A stretch of 64,000 nucleotides of DNA from Rhodococcus sp. OK302 (GCF_002245895.1 NZ_NPJZ01000001.1:4705501-4769500), one strand, 5' to 3'. Shown: positions 8,335 to 17,725, counted from the first letter of the stretch. Notes: generated from the sequence alone by a model not told the origin. Numbers and translations: made by a program.

Positions 8335-9879
8335 CTAACGCTTCGCGTTCTCCGGTGTACTCCGCAGCATCCGCAGCACCAGCGCAGCGCTGATGAACAG
8401 CACCAGAGCAGTAGCGCCGGAGGCAACGTGCATACCGTCGACAAAGGCCGACTTCGCAGAATCCGCCAATGCCGATCCTGCCTCGACGGGCAGGTGCTTG
8501 GCTTCTTCGAGCGCACCGCCGAGGGTGCCCTGCGCTGCGTGTGCTTGATCGCCGTCGAGCATGGAGACGTCGATTCCCTTGCGGAAGATCGCCATGACGA
8601 CGCTACCCAGGATTGCCACGCCCAGCGCAATACCAAGTTCGTAGGCTGTCTCGGACACCGCCGACGCGGCACCGGCGCGCTCGGGTGCAACCGAGCTGAT
8701 CACCAAATCCGAAGTAAGAGTCAAGGCCACACCGACACCCGCTCCGGCCAGACCGAAGCCGATCACGAACATCATCGGACCACTGTCCACACCCAGTGCC
8801 AGCATCATTGCCGCGCCGATACCGGCAACGAGCAAACCGGCGCTGAGCACCTGCGACACCGTCCATCGGCGAATCAGCCAGGCACCTGCCACCGCGGTGA
8901 AGGCGCTCAGCAACATACCGGGCAGCATCAACAGACCGGCGTCGAATGCACCGTTACCGAGCACCAACTGCAGGTACTGCGAGCCGAAGAACAACACACC
9001 GGCCAGAGCGAAAATCGAGAGCAGGTTTGTCAGCACTGCGGTGGAGAACGCCGGATTCGCAAACAGTTTCAGATCCAACATCGGATCCTTCAGGCTCCGT
9101 TGACGACGAACGAAGGCAACACCTGCGGCCAGGCCGACCAGGGCGACAGCGAACAACGTGAAGCTGACACCGTGGACGACGGATTCCTTGATCGCGTAGA
9201 CCAACGGAAGCATCGTTGCCATCGACAGGCCCGCGCTGATCAGATCGAATCGGCCGGGGTTGGGGTCCTTGGACTCCGGGATCAGGATCGGGCCGAGGAT
9301 AACCAGGGCGATCATGACCGGGATGTTGATGAGGAAGACGGAACCCCACCAGAAGTGCTCGAGCAACCAGCCGCCGACCAGCGGGCCGGCTGCGGTACCG
9401 CCGCCGGCCATGGCTCCCCAGACGCCGATTGCTTCGGTGCGCTGACGAGGGTTAATGAAGATGGTGCGGATCAGGCCCAGCGTCGCGGGCATAAGCGTCG
9501 CACCGGAAATACCTTGCAGAACGCGGGCTGCGATCAGCATTTCCGGGGTAGTGGCCATAGCCGCGATGATCGACGCGAGACCGAAGCCCACCGCGCCGAT
9601 GAGTAGGAGCTTTCGCCTACCAATGCGGTCACCGAGCGTGCCCATCGTGATGAGGAGACCCGCGAGGATGAACGAGTAGACGTCGATGATCCAGAGCAGC
9701 TGAGTGCTGCTCGGTTCCAGGTCCGCGCTGATGAACGGCAGGGCGAGATCGAGCACCGTGCCGTCGACCGCGATGAGCAACACCGCAAACGCGAGGACCA
9801 CCAGGCCCGCCCAGTCGCGCTTGGTTGCCCGAACATCCTCGGGATTGATTGCAGACGTCTGATCTGCCGACACTGACAT
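8335..9879 (-). CDS. DHA2-family MFS drug efflux transporter
   Basis: The 514-residue protein has 14 predicted helices, motif A GTLGDRIGRRKLL and motif C-like GAMAGGGTAAGPLVGGWLLE, typical of QacA/EmrB-type proton antiporters. Motif D1 is present in the first helix (LLIAVDGTVLDLALP). The product exports toxic cations or other drugs across the cytoplasmic membrane. It is divergent from a TetR gene, with two 24-bp palindromes between them, so it is probably repressed by that protein. Confidence 0.9.
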   Translation of the reverse strand: MSVSADQTSAINPEDVRATKRDWAGLVVLAFAVLLIAVDGTVLDLALPFISADLEPSSTQLLWIIDVYSFILAGLLITMGTLGDRIGRRKLLLIGAVGFGLASIIAAMATTPEMLIAARVLQGISGATLMPATLGLIRTIFINPRQRTEAIGVWGAMAGGGTAAGPLVGGWLLEHFWWGSVFLINIPVMIALVILGPILIPESKDPNPGRFDLISAGLSMATMLPLVYAIKESVVHGVSFTLFAVALVGLAAGVAFVRRQRSLKDPMLDLKLFANPAFSTAVLTNLLSIFALAGVLFFGSQYLQLVLGNGAFDAGLLMLPGMLLSAFTAVAGAWLIRRWTVSQVLSAGLLVAGIGAAMMLALGVDSGPMMFVIGFGLAGAGVGVALTLTSDLVISSVAPERAGAASAVSETAYELGIALGVAILGSVVMAIFRKGIDVSMLDGDQAHAAQGTLGGALEEAKHLPVEAGSALADSAKSAFVDGMHVASGATALVLFISAALVLRMLRSTPENAKR

Positions 9880-9918
9880 TGCTCTTCTGCAACTTTCCGT
9901 GAGTCGAGTACGAATTTC

Positions 9919-9999
9919 ACTGAACCGTCCAGCCGGTACAGTGACTGTTTGACACTAACAGTGAACCGTCTCGGCGGTAAAGTTATTTCCCGGTACAGT
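9919..9999. promoter_or_regulatory. Paired 24-bp palindromes between MFS pump and TetR gene
   Basis: Site 1 (9919-9942) is ACTGAACCG-N6-CGGTACAGT and site 2 (9960-9983) is AGTGAACCG-N6-CGGTAAAGT, 41 bp centre to centre. A third half-site CGGTACAGT lies at 9991-9999, just before the TetR start. The arrangement fits autoregulation and repression of the pump. Confidence 0.7.
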
Positions 10000-10007
10000 T
10001 CCATCAC

Positions 10008-10529
10008 ATGGCTCAAGGCACACGTGATCGCATCCTCGACGCACTGGAGAAGTTACTGCTGGTCAGTGGCGTCGCGCAGGTCACGCTCGAAGGTGTTGCC
10101 ACTGAAGCCGGGGTATCAAAGGGCGGACTTCTGTACCACTTCCCCAGTAAGGAAGCTCTCCTTGCCGCGATGGTCCGCAGGCTCGGCGAACGCTCCGATC
10201 AACAACTGGCCGACGCCGTTGCCGGTGGCACGTCCGCAACCGAGTTCTATCTTCAGATTCCGGATTCGAGCACCGCTGAAGAACTGGCGCTGTTCCGCTC
10301 GATCATCGCCGCACTACGGACCGTCGACGGCCAGCACGACGAAATCCAGAAAGCTGTCATCGAAGTGATGCGCAGCTGGGACCAGGGTCTGCAGACGGAG
10401 AATTCCGATCCCGTTCAAGCCGAAATCATCCGCCTCGTCGGCGACGGCATCTACCTCGCCGCAATGCTCGGACTCCCCCAACCGGATCCCGAACTGCACC
10501 GTCAGGTGATCGAGCGGCTGATGCCGTGA
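10008..10529 (+). CDS. TetR/AcrR-family repressor of the adjacent MFS pump
   Basis: The 173-residue protein begins with a TetR helix-turn-helix (DRILDALEKLLLVSGVAQVTLEGVA, then EAGVSKGGLLYHFPSKEALL); the short C-terminal domain fits QacR/AcrR-like repressors. It starts nine bases after a half-operator. The divergent pump and shared palindromes give a self-contained efflux module. Confidence 0.9.
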   Translation: MAQGTRDRILDALEKLLLVSGVAQVTLEGVATEAGVSKGGLLYHFPSKEALLAAMVRRLGERSDQQLADAVAGGTSATEFYLQIPDSSTAEELALFRSIIAALRTVDGQHDEIQKAVIEVMRSWDQGLQTENSDPVQAEIIRLVGDGIYLAAMLGLPQPDPELHRQVIERLMP

Positions 10530-10548
10530 CCACCTGACGGAACGTTCC

Positions 10549-11904
10549 CTACGTCAAATAGCGGTACGCCGGACTTCCCGGCTCGAGCCGCTCGGACTTC
10601 ATCGGTGCGCGCTCCATACGTTCGAGCAACGACGACAAACCGTCGGCGGAGCCCAGTTCGATACCGACCAACGCTGCGCCAGTCTCACGGTTGTTGCGCT
10701 TGACGTACTCGAACAGCGAGATGTCGTCGTCCGGGCCCAGCACTTCGGAGAGGAACCGGCGCAGCGCGCCCGGCTCCTGCGGGAAATCCACCAGGAAGTA
10801 ATGCTTGAGCCCCAGATGCACCAACGAACGCTCGAGGATTTCTCCGTAGCGCGAGACGTCGTTGTTTCCACCGGAAATCAGGCACACGACGGTCGACCCT
10901 GGCTCGAGAGTCAAATTCTGAAGTGCTGCAACAGAAAGCGCGCCCGCCGGTTCAGCAATGATGCCCTCGTTCTGATAGATCTCGAGCATCGCCGTGCAGA
11001 TTGCGCCTTCGTCGATCTGGTTCACCACAAACGAGCCTGAACCGGGAAGGCCGGACAGCTGACGGGCAACCAACGGCAACGACGCATGGGAAACCACGGC
11101 AGCGCCCAAACGCGAGACCACCTCGTACGGAAGATCACCGATTCGCTTGACCGCTGCGCCGTCCACAAACGGATCCACCACCGGCAGCGTCACGGGGGCA
11201 CCAGCCACCAGGGCCGCCGTCATCGACGCCGCGCCGGACGGCTCGATGCCGACAATGGACGTCTTCGGCGAACGCTCATGCAGGTAGGTAGCGATGCCTG
11301 CGATGCACCCACCGCCGCCGACCGGGACAACAATCGCGTCGAGGGGCGCATCCAGCTGCTGCAAGATTTCTGCGGCGATTGTCCCCTGACCGGCCGCGGT
11401 ACGCGGGTCGTCAAAGGGAGCAACCATGGTGGCGCCCGTTCGCGCAACATCCTCGACAGCTGCCGCAGCAGCCGCGTCGTACGTTTCACCGATCATGAAA
11501 AGTTCGACAAACTCGCCGCCGTGAGCGCGGATCCGGTCGCGCTTCTGCTTCGGCGTATTCGCCGGCACGTAGATCCGGCCCTGGATCTGCATCCGCCGGC
11601 AGGCATACGCGACACCCTGGGCGTGGTTTCCGGCACTGGCAGCCACAACGCCCGCGGCAAGTTCCTCGTCGGTCAACTGTGCGATCAGGTTGAACGCACC
11701 ACGGATCTTGTACGAGCGAACACTTTGCAGGTCTTCACGCTTGAGGTACACCTTGGCGCCGGTCAGCGCTGACAGCCTCTCGCTGTACTGCAAAGGCGTG
11801 GCCGCAATAACGTCTTGAATTCGCTCGATCGCCGCGTCAATTTCCCGCGCGTCGAGCGCCGGCAGGGTGGACTTGGTAGCTACGACCTCGGGCGAGTTAG
11901 ACAC
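10549..11904 (-). CDS. ilvA: Threonine ammonia-lyase (biosynthetic)
   Basis: The 451-residue PLP enzyme converts threonine to 2-oxobutanoate, the first step of isoleucine synthesis. The PLP lysine sits in SVRSYKIRGAFN; the glycine-rich phosphate loop appears as PVGGGGCIAG; ISGGNND follows. The C-terminal ~85 residues (LKHYFLVDFPQEPGALRRFL) form an ACT-like regulatory domain, so isoleucine feedback is expected. The length is that of actinobacterial IlvA with one ACT-like unit. It converges on the TetR gene. Confidence 0.95.
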   Translation of the reverse strand: MSNSPEVVATKSTLPALDAREIDAAIERIQDVIAATPLQYSERLSALTGAKVYLKREDLQSVRSYKIRGAFNLIAQLTDEELAAGVVAASAGNHAQGVAYACRRMQIQGRIYVPANTPKQKRDRIRAHGGEFVELFMIGETYDAAAAAAVEDVARTGATMVAPFDDPRTAAGQGTIAAEILQQLDAPLDAIVVPVGGGGCIAGIATYLHERSPKTSIVGIEPSGAASMTAALVAGAPVTLPVVDPFVDGAAVKRIGDLPYEVVSRLGAAVVSHASLPLVARQLSGLPGSGSFVVNQIDEGAICTAMLEIYQNEGIIAEPAGALSVAALQNLTLEPGSTVVCLISGGNNDVSRYGEILERSLVHLGLKHYFLVDFPQEPGALRRFLSEVLGPDDDISLFEYVKRNNRETGAALVGIELGSADGLSSLLERMERAPMKSERLEPGSPAYRYLT

Positions 11905-11991
11905 CCCGCCATTTTTGCACGTCCGACGCCAACCTTCCCACCGCGGTCACCGCATTTCACCCCGGCATACGTCGGCGCACCCACTGCAGCG

Positions 11992-13254
11992 TCACACGCG
12001 GTCGTTGACCGCCTGTGCGGTGGCCGCGCGCGCCGACATGGCACCGGCCGCATCAGCATGGAAGAGCGCATCGTTGTAGTGGCATCCCGGGGGCACCCAC
12101 TCGAAGGTCTTCTCTTCGGAGAACTTGTAGTAGAGAGCGCGTCGGCCTGCAGCTTGGCCGGTGGGCGGCGGCGTGCTGTGCATGACATCGCCGAAGTGGA
12201 GGGTGAGGTCGCCGGGCTCGGTTTCGAGTTTCGCCACCGGCAAATTGCCCTCTTCACCCCACTGATGCCGGTGATTGGCGTACCGGTGTGAACCTGCCAG
12301 AACCATGAGCTGACCGTTGGCGGGATTTGCGTAGTCGAGCTGGATTCCGCCCTGAATGAGTGGGCACAGGACTGGATGACCACCGATGCCGTCGTCGACA
12401 TGCCAGCCGAGGTCTCCGTCACCCTTGACGATGTTGGAGGACTTGATGAAGACCATCGGTCCGTCCAGACGGTCGTCACACACGCGAAAGTTCGGGTTGG
12501 CCAGGCGAGCGAAATCAGTCAATCGAGGCTCGAAGCACAGCTCCTGCAATACCTTTGAATAGCGGCCGAGATAGTTGATTCGGGTGACCACCTCATCACT
12601 ATCGGCGTTGAGCGACCACCACGAGAACGGATCACCCGGCGCCGTCTGGGATCGAGCGTATTCGACCTCGTCGCGGAACGTCGCAATCTCTTCGGGCGAG
12701 TACACCCCCTTGATATGGAGATATCCGGCTGTCGCGAGGAAGTGTCGCATCTCGTCACGATCACCGTCGGCCGGGAATCTACGAAGCAAGTCGAGTGGTT
12801 CGCCGTCCAGGCCGATCAGCGTGTCCCACACTGCATCGGTGTAAATCGGCCGACCGGAGACCAATGCTCGTGTTGCCGGCTCCCATCGCCGCCACGTGTC
12901 CACCGTGCCCCGAAGCATCGTGGCGCGCTCGGTACGAAATGATCCGCTGGCAGTCAACAGCTCGTTCAGGTACGACGAGAACGTCGCTTCGTCGAGTTCG
13001 ACGAGTGTCTCGGCCCTCTCATCTCCGACGACAACCTCGATGCCGCGCGCCGTGGCCGTCCAGGTATAAGTGGTTCCGTCAATCCGAAAACCTAACGGCG
13101 GCACACCTTTCAGATCATCGACAACCAGGGCGCCGTTCAGTGCATTCAATGCAGGAAGTTGATCCACATGGAATGAAGCGAATGAATACCTCGGGAAGGA
13201 ATCCGCAATTGCATCAACCCACGGAAGGCTTGTTCCCAGCTTGTCGGTACCCAT
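11992..13254 (-). CDS. Phytanoyl-CoA dioxygenase (PhyH) family protein with N-terminal extension
   Basis: It is a 420-residue protein. The C-terminal half (from ~residue 160) is a PhyH-type Fe(II)/2-oxoglutarate dioxygenase with the HxD pair in GWHVDDGIGG (H285, D287) and the distal His in HFGDVMHS (H359). Residues ~20-110 form a separate small domain (FHVDQLPALNALNGALVVDD) that looks SCP2-like; that assignment is tentative. Family members hydroxylate carboxylic acids, often next to the carboxyl or CoA group. GAGGAG before GTG-TTG-ATG points to the ATG at 13254. It is divergent from an IclR regulator. Confidence 0.85.
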   Translation of the reverse strand: MGTDKLGTSLPWVDAIADSFPRYSFASFHVDQLPALNALNGALVVDDLKGVPPLGFRIDGTTYTWTATARGIEVVVGDERAETLVELDEATFSSYLNELLTASGSFRTERATMLRGTVDTWRRWEPATRALVSGRPIYTDAVWDTLIGLDGEPLDLLRRFPADGDRDEMRHFLATAGYLHIKGVYSPEEIATFRDEVEYARSQTAPGDPFSWWSLNADSDEVVTRINYLGRYSKVLQELCFEPRLTDFARLANPNFRVCDDRLDGPMVFIKSSNIVKGDGDLGWHVDDGIGGHPVLCPLIQGGIQLDYANPANGQLMVLAGSHRYANHRHQWGEEGNLPVAKLETEPGDLTLHFGDVMHSTPPPTGQAAGRRALYYKFSEEKTFEWVPPGCHYNDALFHADAAGAMSARAATAQAVNDRV

Positions 13255-13286
13255 CAACACTCCTCGTCATCGCAAACGAACTGTCG

Positions 13287-13313
13287 TGTTACTCTGTAAC
13301 ATGATTGTGTTAC
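13287..13313. promoter_or_regulatory. TGTTAC palindrome between PhyH and IclR genes
   Basis: TGTTAC-TCT-GTAACA (13287-13301) is a perfect inverted repeat, and a third TGTTAC copy follows at 13308-13313. It sits between two divergent starts, so it is a likely operator of the IclR protein. Confidence 0.65.
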
Positions 13314-13335
13314 AAAATTAGCTTAGGGTGGAAAT

Positions 13336-14043
13336 ATGTCCTCCGTCAAGGAAATTCAGTCGGTCCGTAACGCGTGCCGAGTATTCGAAGCAATTTCTCA
13401 GATGCAGCCAGTCGGGGTCAGCGACCTCGCTCGCACCATCGACATCGACAAGAGCGCCGTACATCGCCTGGCGGTCACCCTGCACTCAGCAGGCTGGCTC
13501 GAACGCACCGAGGACGGACGATGGACTGTTTCGCCGACAATACTGGCCACGATCCGCGCGTCCGCGACCACGACTCTTGCGACCGACGTTCGACACCTTG
13601 TAGAAGCTGCTCGGGATCAGTCCGGGGAAACAGCAATGCTCGTGGTTCCCGAAGGCAATCGACTGATGATCGTGGATGCCGCCGAAAGCCGCCAAACCCT
13701 GCGGGTTTCCGTGACAGTCGGAACGGAGATGCTGGCTCGAACCAGCTCCGCACTGCGCGCTATCGCCGCCCACTTGCCGGCCGACGAACTCGGTCCGTGG
13801 CGGATGGTCGACTCCGATCTGACGGACGCCTCGCTCGCTAAGATCCGCCGGCGCGGCTGGGCACAGAATGACGGCGAAGGATACGACGGCACCCGAGCAG
13901 TCGGTGCCGCACTACTTCGAGGCGACGACGTACCGGTCGCGGCCTTGGTTATCTGCGCGCCTTCCACACGCTTTCAGCCCGAGCGGGCGCAAGAACACGG
14001 CGCCCTGGTTGCTCGCCTTGCAGAGTCCTGGACCGGACGCTGA
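13336..14043 (+). CDS. IclR-family transcriptional regulator
   Basis: The 235-residue protein has an N-terminal winged helix (VFEAISQMQPVGVSDLARTI, then KSAVHRLAVTLHSAGWLE) and the IclR effector domain with SGETAMLVVPEG. Its length is typical. It is divergent from the PhyH gene, with a perfect palindrome between them. The next gene on the same strand is the amidohydrolase-like protein, which may belong to the same control unit. Confidence 0.9.
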   Translation: MSSVKEIQSVRNACRVFEAISQMQPVGVSDLARTIDIDKSAVHRLAVTLHSAGWLERTEDGRWTVSPTILATIRASATTTLATDVRHLVEAARDQSGETAMLVVPEGNRLMIVDAAESRQTLRVSVTVGTEMLARTSSALRAIAAHLPADELGPWRMVDSDLTDASLAKIRRRGWAQNDGEGYDGTRAVGAALLRGDDVPVAALVICAPSTRFQPERAQEHGALVARLAESWTGR

Positions 14044-14226
14044 ACCAACCCGAGAGGCCATTTCTTTTCGGCGGCAGAGGATTACATCGATTCGAAGACA
14101 CCGAATGAGCCCTCGTCTAGTCTCGTGAAAAGCAGGAAATAGAACGAAGTTCAGCGCTCGACATTTGCCTCGTCATCGATGGCAGAAATCAGCCGTGTCT
14201 TCGACGAACTCAGAGGAACCCATCGC

Positions 14227-15093
14227 ATGACCTCCTACGACGGCATCCCGATCATCGACACACACATCGGGTTTCGCGAGTCAGGCTACGACGAGTACGC
14301 GTTCATCACGCGGCAGACCAAGGATCAGCAGAGCCTCAACGAATTCAGCATGCCGGCGCAGTACATGTTCAAGGGCGTGCCCGACAACCTATCCACCGAC
14401 GATCCCGTCTCCGTGACCCTGAAGGAGATGGACAAGCACGGCATCGAGATCGGCATGGTCAGCATGGCAAAGGAGTCGGGAAAGCGCGCGGTCACACTCT
14501 TCCCGGACCGGTTCGTTCCGCAGGGTTCCGCGGTCGACCCCAACGACATCATGGGCACACTCAACCGAATGACCCGCGAGTACGAAGAATTCGGCATCGT
14601 CTCGGTGAGTTCCTTTGCGGCTGGAACGTTCCCGCAGGTGGCTCTCAACGCGCCGCAGATGTACCCGATCTACGCCAAGTGCGTCGAACTGGATATCCCG
14701 ATCTTCGCGTGCGCCGGCATCGCCGGGCCCAGGCTCAAATCCGCAGTCCAGCACGTCGAATTGATCGACGATGTGATGTTCGATTTTCCGGACCTGGTTT
14801 TTGTCACCCGGCACGGCTGCGAACCCTGGGAGGCGCTGGCCGTCAAGCTGATGCTCAAATGGCCCAATCTCTATTACTCCACCTCGGCATTCGCGCCCAA
14901 GCACTACCCCAAGGCAATCGTCGACTATGCCAACACTCGCGGGGCCGACAAAATCATCTACGCTGGATACTTTCCGGCTGGATTGACGCTGGACCGAATC
15001 TTCGACGACATGCCGCAGGTTCCGTTCAACGCCGACGTGTGGCCCAAGTTCCTCCACGAAAACGCCCGCAAGGTACTGAAACTGAAAAGCTGA
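14227..15093 (+). CDS. Amidohydrolase-2-like protein lacking usual metal ligands
   Basis: The 288-residue protein resembles the amidohydrolase family 2 (ACMSD/salicylate-decarboxylase-like TIM barrels): IPIIDTHIGF at the N-terminus, VTRHGCEPWEAL around residue 196, and IIYAGYFPAGL near residue 245. The usual HxH at the first strand is HxG here (H13, G15). The catalytic Asp of the (G/S)DxP motif is replaced in AGYFP. It may therefore be a non-canonical or non-metal enzyme. AGAGGA ten bases upstream sets the start; an upstream in-frame ATG at 14179 lacks such a site. Confidence 0.75.
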   Translation: MTSYDGIPIIDTHIGFRESGYDEYAFITRQTKDQQSLNEFSMPAQYMFKGVPDNLSTDDPVSVTLKEMDKHGIEIGMVSMAKESGKRAVTLFPDRFVPQGSAVDPNDIMGTLNRMTREYEEFGIVSVSSFAAGTFPQVALNAPQMYPIYAKCVELDIPIFACAGIAGPRLKSAVQHVELIDDVMFDFPDLVFVTRHGCEPWEALAVKLMLKWPNLYYSTSAFAPKHYPKAIVDYANTRGADKIIYAGYFPAGLTLDRIFDDMPQVPFNADVWPKFLHENARKVLKLKS

Positions 15094-15106
15094 GATTGGC
15101 GCCTTC

Positions 15107-16882
15107 TCAGCCCCGCGGGTTGAATTGCGACGGACGCGGCACGTTCCGCAGATTGGACTTCGCCATCTGCACGGCCTCCCCCACACCGCCGTTCATCACC
15201 ATCTTCGACATAGCAAGCGCGAACCCCTTGACCTGGCCTCCGGTGATGGTGGGCGGCAACGACAATGCCAGCGGATCCGTCACAAGATCGACCAATGCCG
15301 GACCGTCGTGACCGAGCGCAGCGCGAATACCGGATTCGATATCAGCGGGGTTTTCGATACGACGCGAGAAGATCCCCAAGGCCGCAGCAACCGCTGCGTA
15401 GTCGACTCGTGGAACGTCGACGCCGAAATCGGGTAGACCATCCACCAACATCTCGAGTTTGACCATTCCCAAGGTCGAATTGTTGAACACAACGATCTTG
15501 ACCGGCAGTCGGTACATCGCAACCGTCACCAGTTCGCCGAGCAACATCGACAGTCCCCCGTCGCCGGAGACCGAAATGACCTGCCGGCCTGGGCTTGCCC
15601 ATTGCGCGCCCATAGCGTGTGGCAATGCATTGGCCATGGAACCGTGCAAGGCCGACGAAAGAAATCGCCGGGAACCGTTGGGATTGAGATAGCGTGCCGT
15701 CCACACATTGCACATGCCGGTGTCAGCGGTGAAGATGGCGTCGTCCGCGGCAAGGTCGTCGAGGATCGATGCAGCATATTCGGGGTGAATCGGCGTTCGC
15801 TGCTTTACCGGATCGGTATATGCCCCGACAACTTTGGTCATGAGTGTGTTGTGCGTAGCGAGCATGTCTTCGAGGAAAACCCGGTCTTCCTTGCGGTCCA
15901 ATTGGGGAATCACCGCCGCGAGTGTGGCTGCAACATCTCCGTGCACCGCAAGATCCAAGCTGGTTCGACGGCCCAATTTCTCTGCTGCAGAATCGATCTG
16001 AGCGGTCCGCACAGTGTGTGGCAGAAACTGATCGTACGGAAAATCCGTTCCGATCAGGAGCAACAGATCAGCCCCGTGCATACCGTCGTGTGCAGCACCG
16101 TAACCCAGAAGACCCGTCATCCCGACGTCGTACGGGTTGTCGTACTGAATCCACTCTTTGCCCCGCAAAGTGTGGCCGATGGGCGCGCCAACAGTTTCAG
16201 CCAATTCGAGGACTTCGTCGCGGGCACCTCGCACCCCGATGCCGGCGAAGATCGCCACCTTTTTCGACGCGTTGATCACCTCAGCCAACGCCGTGACATC
16301 TTCGGTATCCGGGACAAGCGCCGGCCGACGCGTTGCCACCAGAGCCGGCGGCGTTCCTTCCGCGGGACAATCCGCGATGTCACCAGGGAGGACGATCACC
16401 GAGACACCGCTGCGGGACACCGAATGTTGAATTGCAGACTGTACGACGCGCGGCGACTGCACTGCCGTGCTGATCAGTTCGGTATAGCTCGAACATTCGA
16501 TCAAGATGCGCTCGGGATGGGTTTCCTGAAAGTAACCCATCCCGATCTGAGCACTCGGAATGTGCGACGCAATCGCAAGGACCGGCGCGCCCGAGCGATG
16601 TGCGTCGTAAAGCCCGTTGATCAGATGCAGGTTTCCGGGGCCGCACGAGCCGGCACAGACCGCCAACCGTCCCGTGATCTGCGCATCCGCTGCGGCAGCA
16701 AAGGCTGCTGCTTCCTCATGCCGGACATGAATCCAGTCGATACCCCCCTTCGTGGATCCGCCGGTGCGCCGCACTGCGTCCACGATGGGGTTGAGACTGT
16801 CTCCGACGATGCCGTAGATCCGACTCACTCTGGCATCAAGCAACTGTTGAACCAATTGATCTGCAACGGTTTTCGGACTCAT
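15107..16882 (-). CDS. poxB: Thiamine-diphosphate pyruvate dehydrogenase/oxidase (PoxB type)
   Basis: The 591-residue protein has three ThDP-enzyme domains: an N-terminal Pyr domain with catalytic Glu in VRHEEAAAFAA, a central FAD-fold domain, and a C-terminal PP domain with SVSGDGGLSM and FNNSTLGMVK (the GDG...NN metal motif). Family enzymes decarboxylate pyruvate to acetate and reduce quinone at the membrane. The length and VGDSLNPIVDAV near the N-terminus fit PoxB. CGGAGG precedes the ATG. Given the neighbours it could act on another 2-oxo acid. The gene ends 13 bases from the convergent amidohydrolase. Confidence 0.85.
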   Translation of the reverse strand: MSPKTVADQLVQQLLDARVSRIYGIVGDSLNPIVDAVRRTGGSTKGGIDWIHVRHEEAAAFAAAADAQITGRLAVCAGSCGPGNLHLINGLYDAHRSGAPVLAIASHIPSAQIGMGYFQETHPERILIECSSYTELISTAVQSPRVVQSAIQHSVSRSGVSVIVLPGDIADCPAEGTPPALVATRRPALVPDTEDVTALAEVINASKKVAIFAGIGVRGARDEVLELAETVGAPIGHTLRGKEWIQYDNPYDVGMTGLLGYGAAHDGMHGADLLLLIGTDFPYDQFLPHTVRTAQIDSAAEKLGRRTSLDLAVHGDVAATLAAVIPQLDRKEDRVFLEDMLATHNTLMTKVVGAYTDPVKQRTPIHPEYAASILDDLAADDAIFTADTGMCNVWTARYLNPNGSRRFLSSALHGSMANALPHAMGAQWASPGRQVISVSGDGGLSMLLGELVTVAMYRLPVKIVVFNNSTLGMVKLEMLVDGLPDFGVDVPRVDYAAVAAALGIFSRRIENPADIESGIRAALGHDGPALVDLVTDPLALSLPPTITGGQVKGFALAMSKMVMNGGVGEAVQMAKSNLRNVPRPSQFNPRG

Positions 16883-16897
16883 GCGGCCTCCGTAGAG

Positions 16898-17332
16898 CTA
16901 CTTGGGTTCGAGCACGAATACCGGAATCTCTCGATCGGTCTTCTTCTGATACTCCGCGTAGTCGGGGAACGCCGCAACCGCGCGTTCCCACCAGATCGCC
17001 TTCTCATCACCGGTTACTTCACGCGCAACCATGTCCGATACCTGCGTCGCGTCACGCAGAGTGACATTCGGATTCGCTTTGACGTTGTAGTACCAGACCG
17101 GATTCTTGGGTGCACCGCCCAGAGACGCGACGACGGCATACTTTCCGTCGTGCTCGACGCGCATCAACGGCGTCTTGCGTACCTTTCCGGACTTTGCCCC
17201 CACGGTCGTGAGAATGACAACGGCCATGCCGTTCAGTTCATTGCCCTCGGTGCCGCCGGACTTCTCGATGAGTTCAACCTGGTCGGCAGCCCACGTTGCG
17301 GGACTGGGTTCATATTCACCTGTAATTGGCAT
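16898..17332 (-). CDS. F420-dependent (DDN-family) nitroreductase-like protein
   Basis: The 145-residue protein belongs to the deazaflavin-dependent nitroreductase family: [20 protein letters not shown], then [33 protein letters not shown] and [14 protein letters not shown]. Members bind F420H2 and reduce quinones or enones. I use MPITGEYEP as start because the family begins there; an ATG at 17362 would add ten residues. It lies 15 bases upstream of poxB on the same strand, so the two are probably co-transcribed. Confidence 0.85.
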   Translation of the reverse strand: MPITGEYEPSPATWAADQVELIEKSGGTEGNELNGMAVVILTTVGAKSGKVRKTPLMRVEHDGKYAVVASLGGAPKNPVWYYNVKANPNVTLRDATQVSDMVAREVTGDEKAIWWERAVAAFPDYAEYQKKTDREIPVFVLEPK

Positions 17333-17494
17333 GGGTCCAGTGAACACCCACTCCCATCCCATTGCCACCGAAAGTACAGATCTGCCGGCGGATCGAGAAA
17401 GTGAGCGACCTATCAATAAAGTTCGCTTGCCCGAAACCAAGTATCTGGATACCCTGAAAGTCCACAACAGGGCATAGCAAAGGCAGGTGACGGC

Positions 17495-17725
17495 ATGACA
17501 ACCGCAGAAATCTCCACCCGCGGATCACGCCGGACCACCGACAACTACGTCGACATCGCCGGCACACCGTGGCCGCTGTACAAGATCGAAGCCGTGATCC
17601 TCGGCTTGATTCTGTTCGTGGTCATTCTCGCCGTGACGACGTCCATGCAGGTCGCTGTACTGACCGCAGCTTCAGCGGCGGTCAGTACCTGGTGGGTACG
17701 ACGCTTCCACTACTCCCGCATGTAG
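17495..17725 (+). CDS. Small hypothetical membrane protein
   Basis: The 76-residue protein has a hydrophilic N-terminus, then two adjacent hydrophobic stretches ([18 protein letters not shown] and [18 protein letters not shown]) and a short basic tail, so it is probably a two-helix membrane protein. I do not recognise a family. GGTGACGGC precedes the ATG. It is divergent from the nitroreductase gene and converges on an SDR gene. Confidence 0.6.
   Translation: MTTAEISTRGSRRTTDNYVDIAGTPWPLYKIEAVILGLILFVVILAVTTSMQVAVLTAASAAVSTWWVRRFHYSRM

Noticed and set aside
15602..17404. A 600-codon plus-strand frame
   Set aside because: It is antisense to poxB and the nitroreductase, whose motifs are all intact. 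It contains no recognisable domain and arises from GC-rich codon use.
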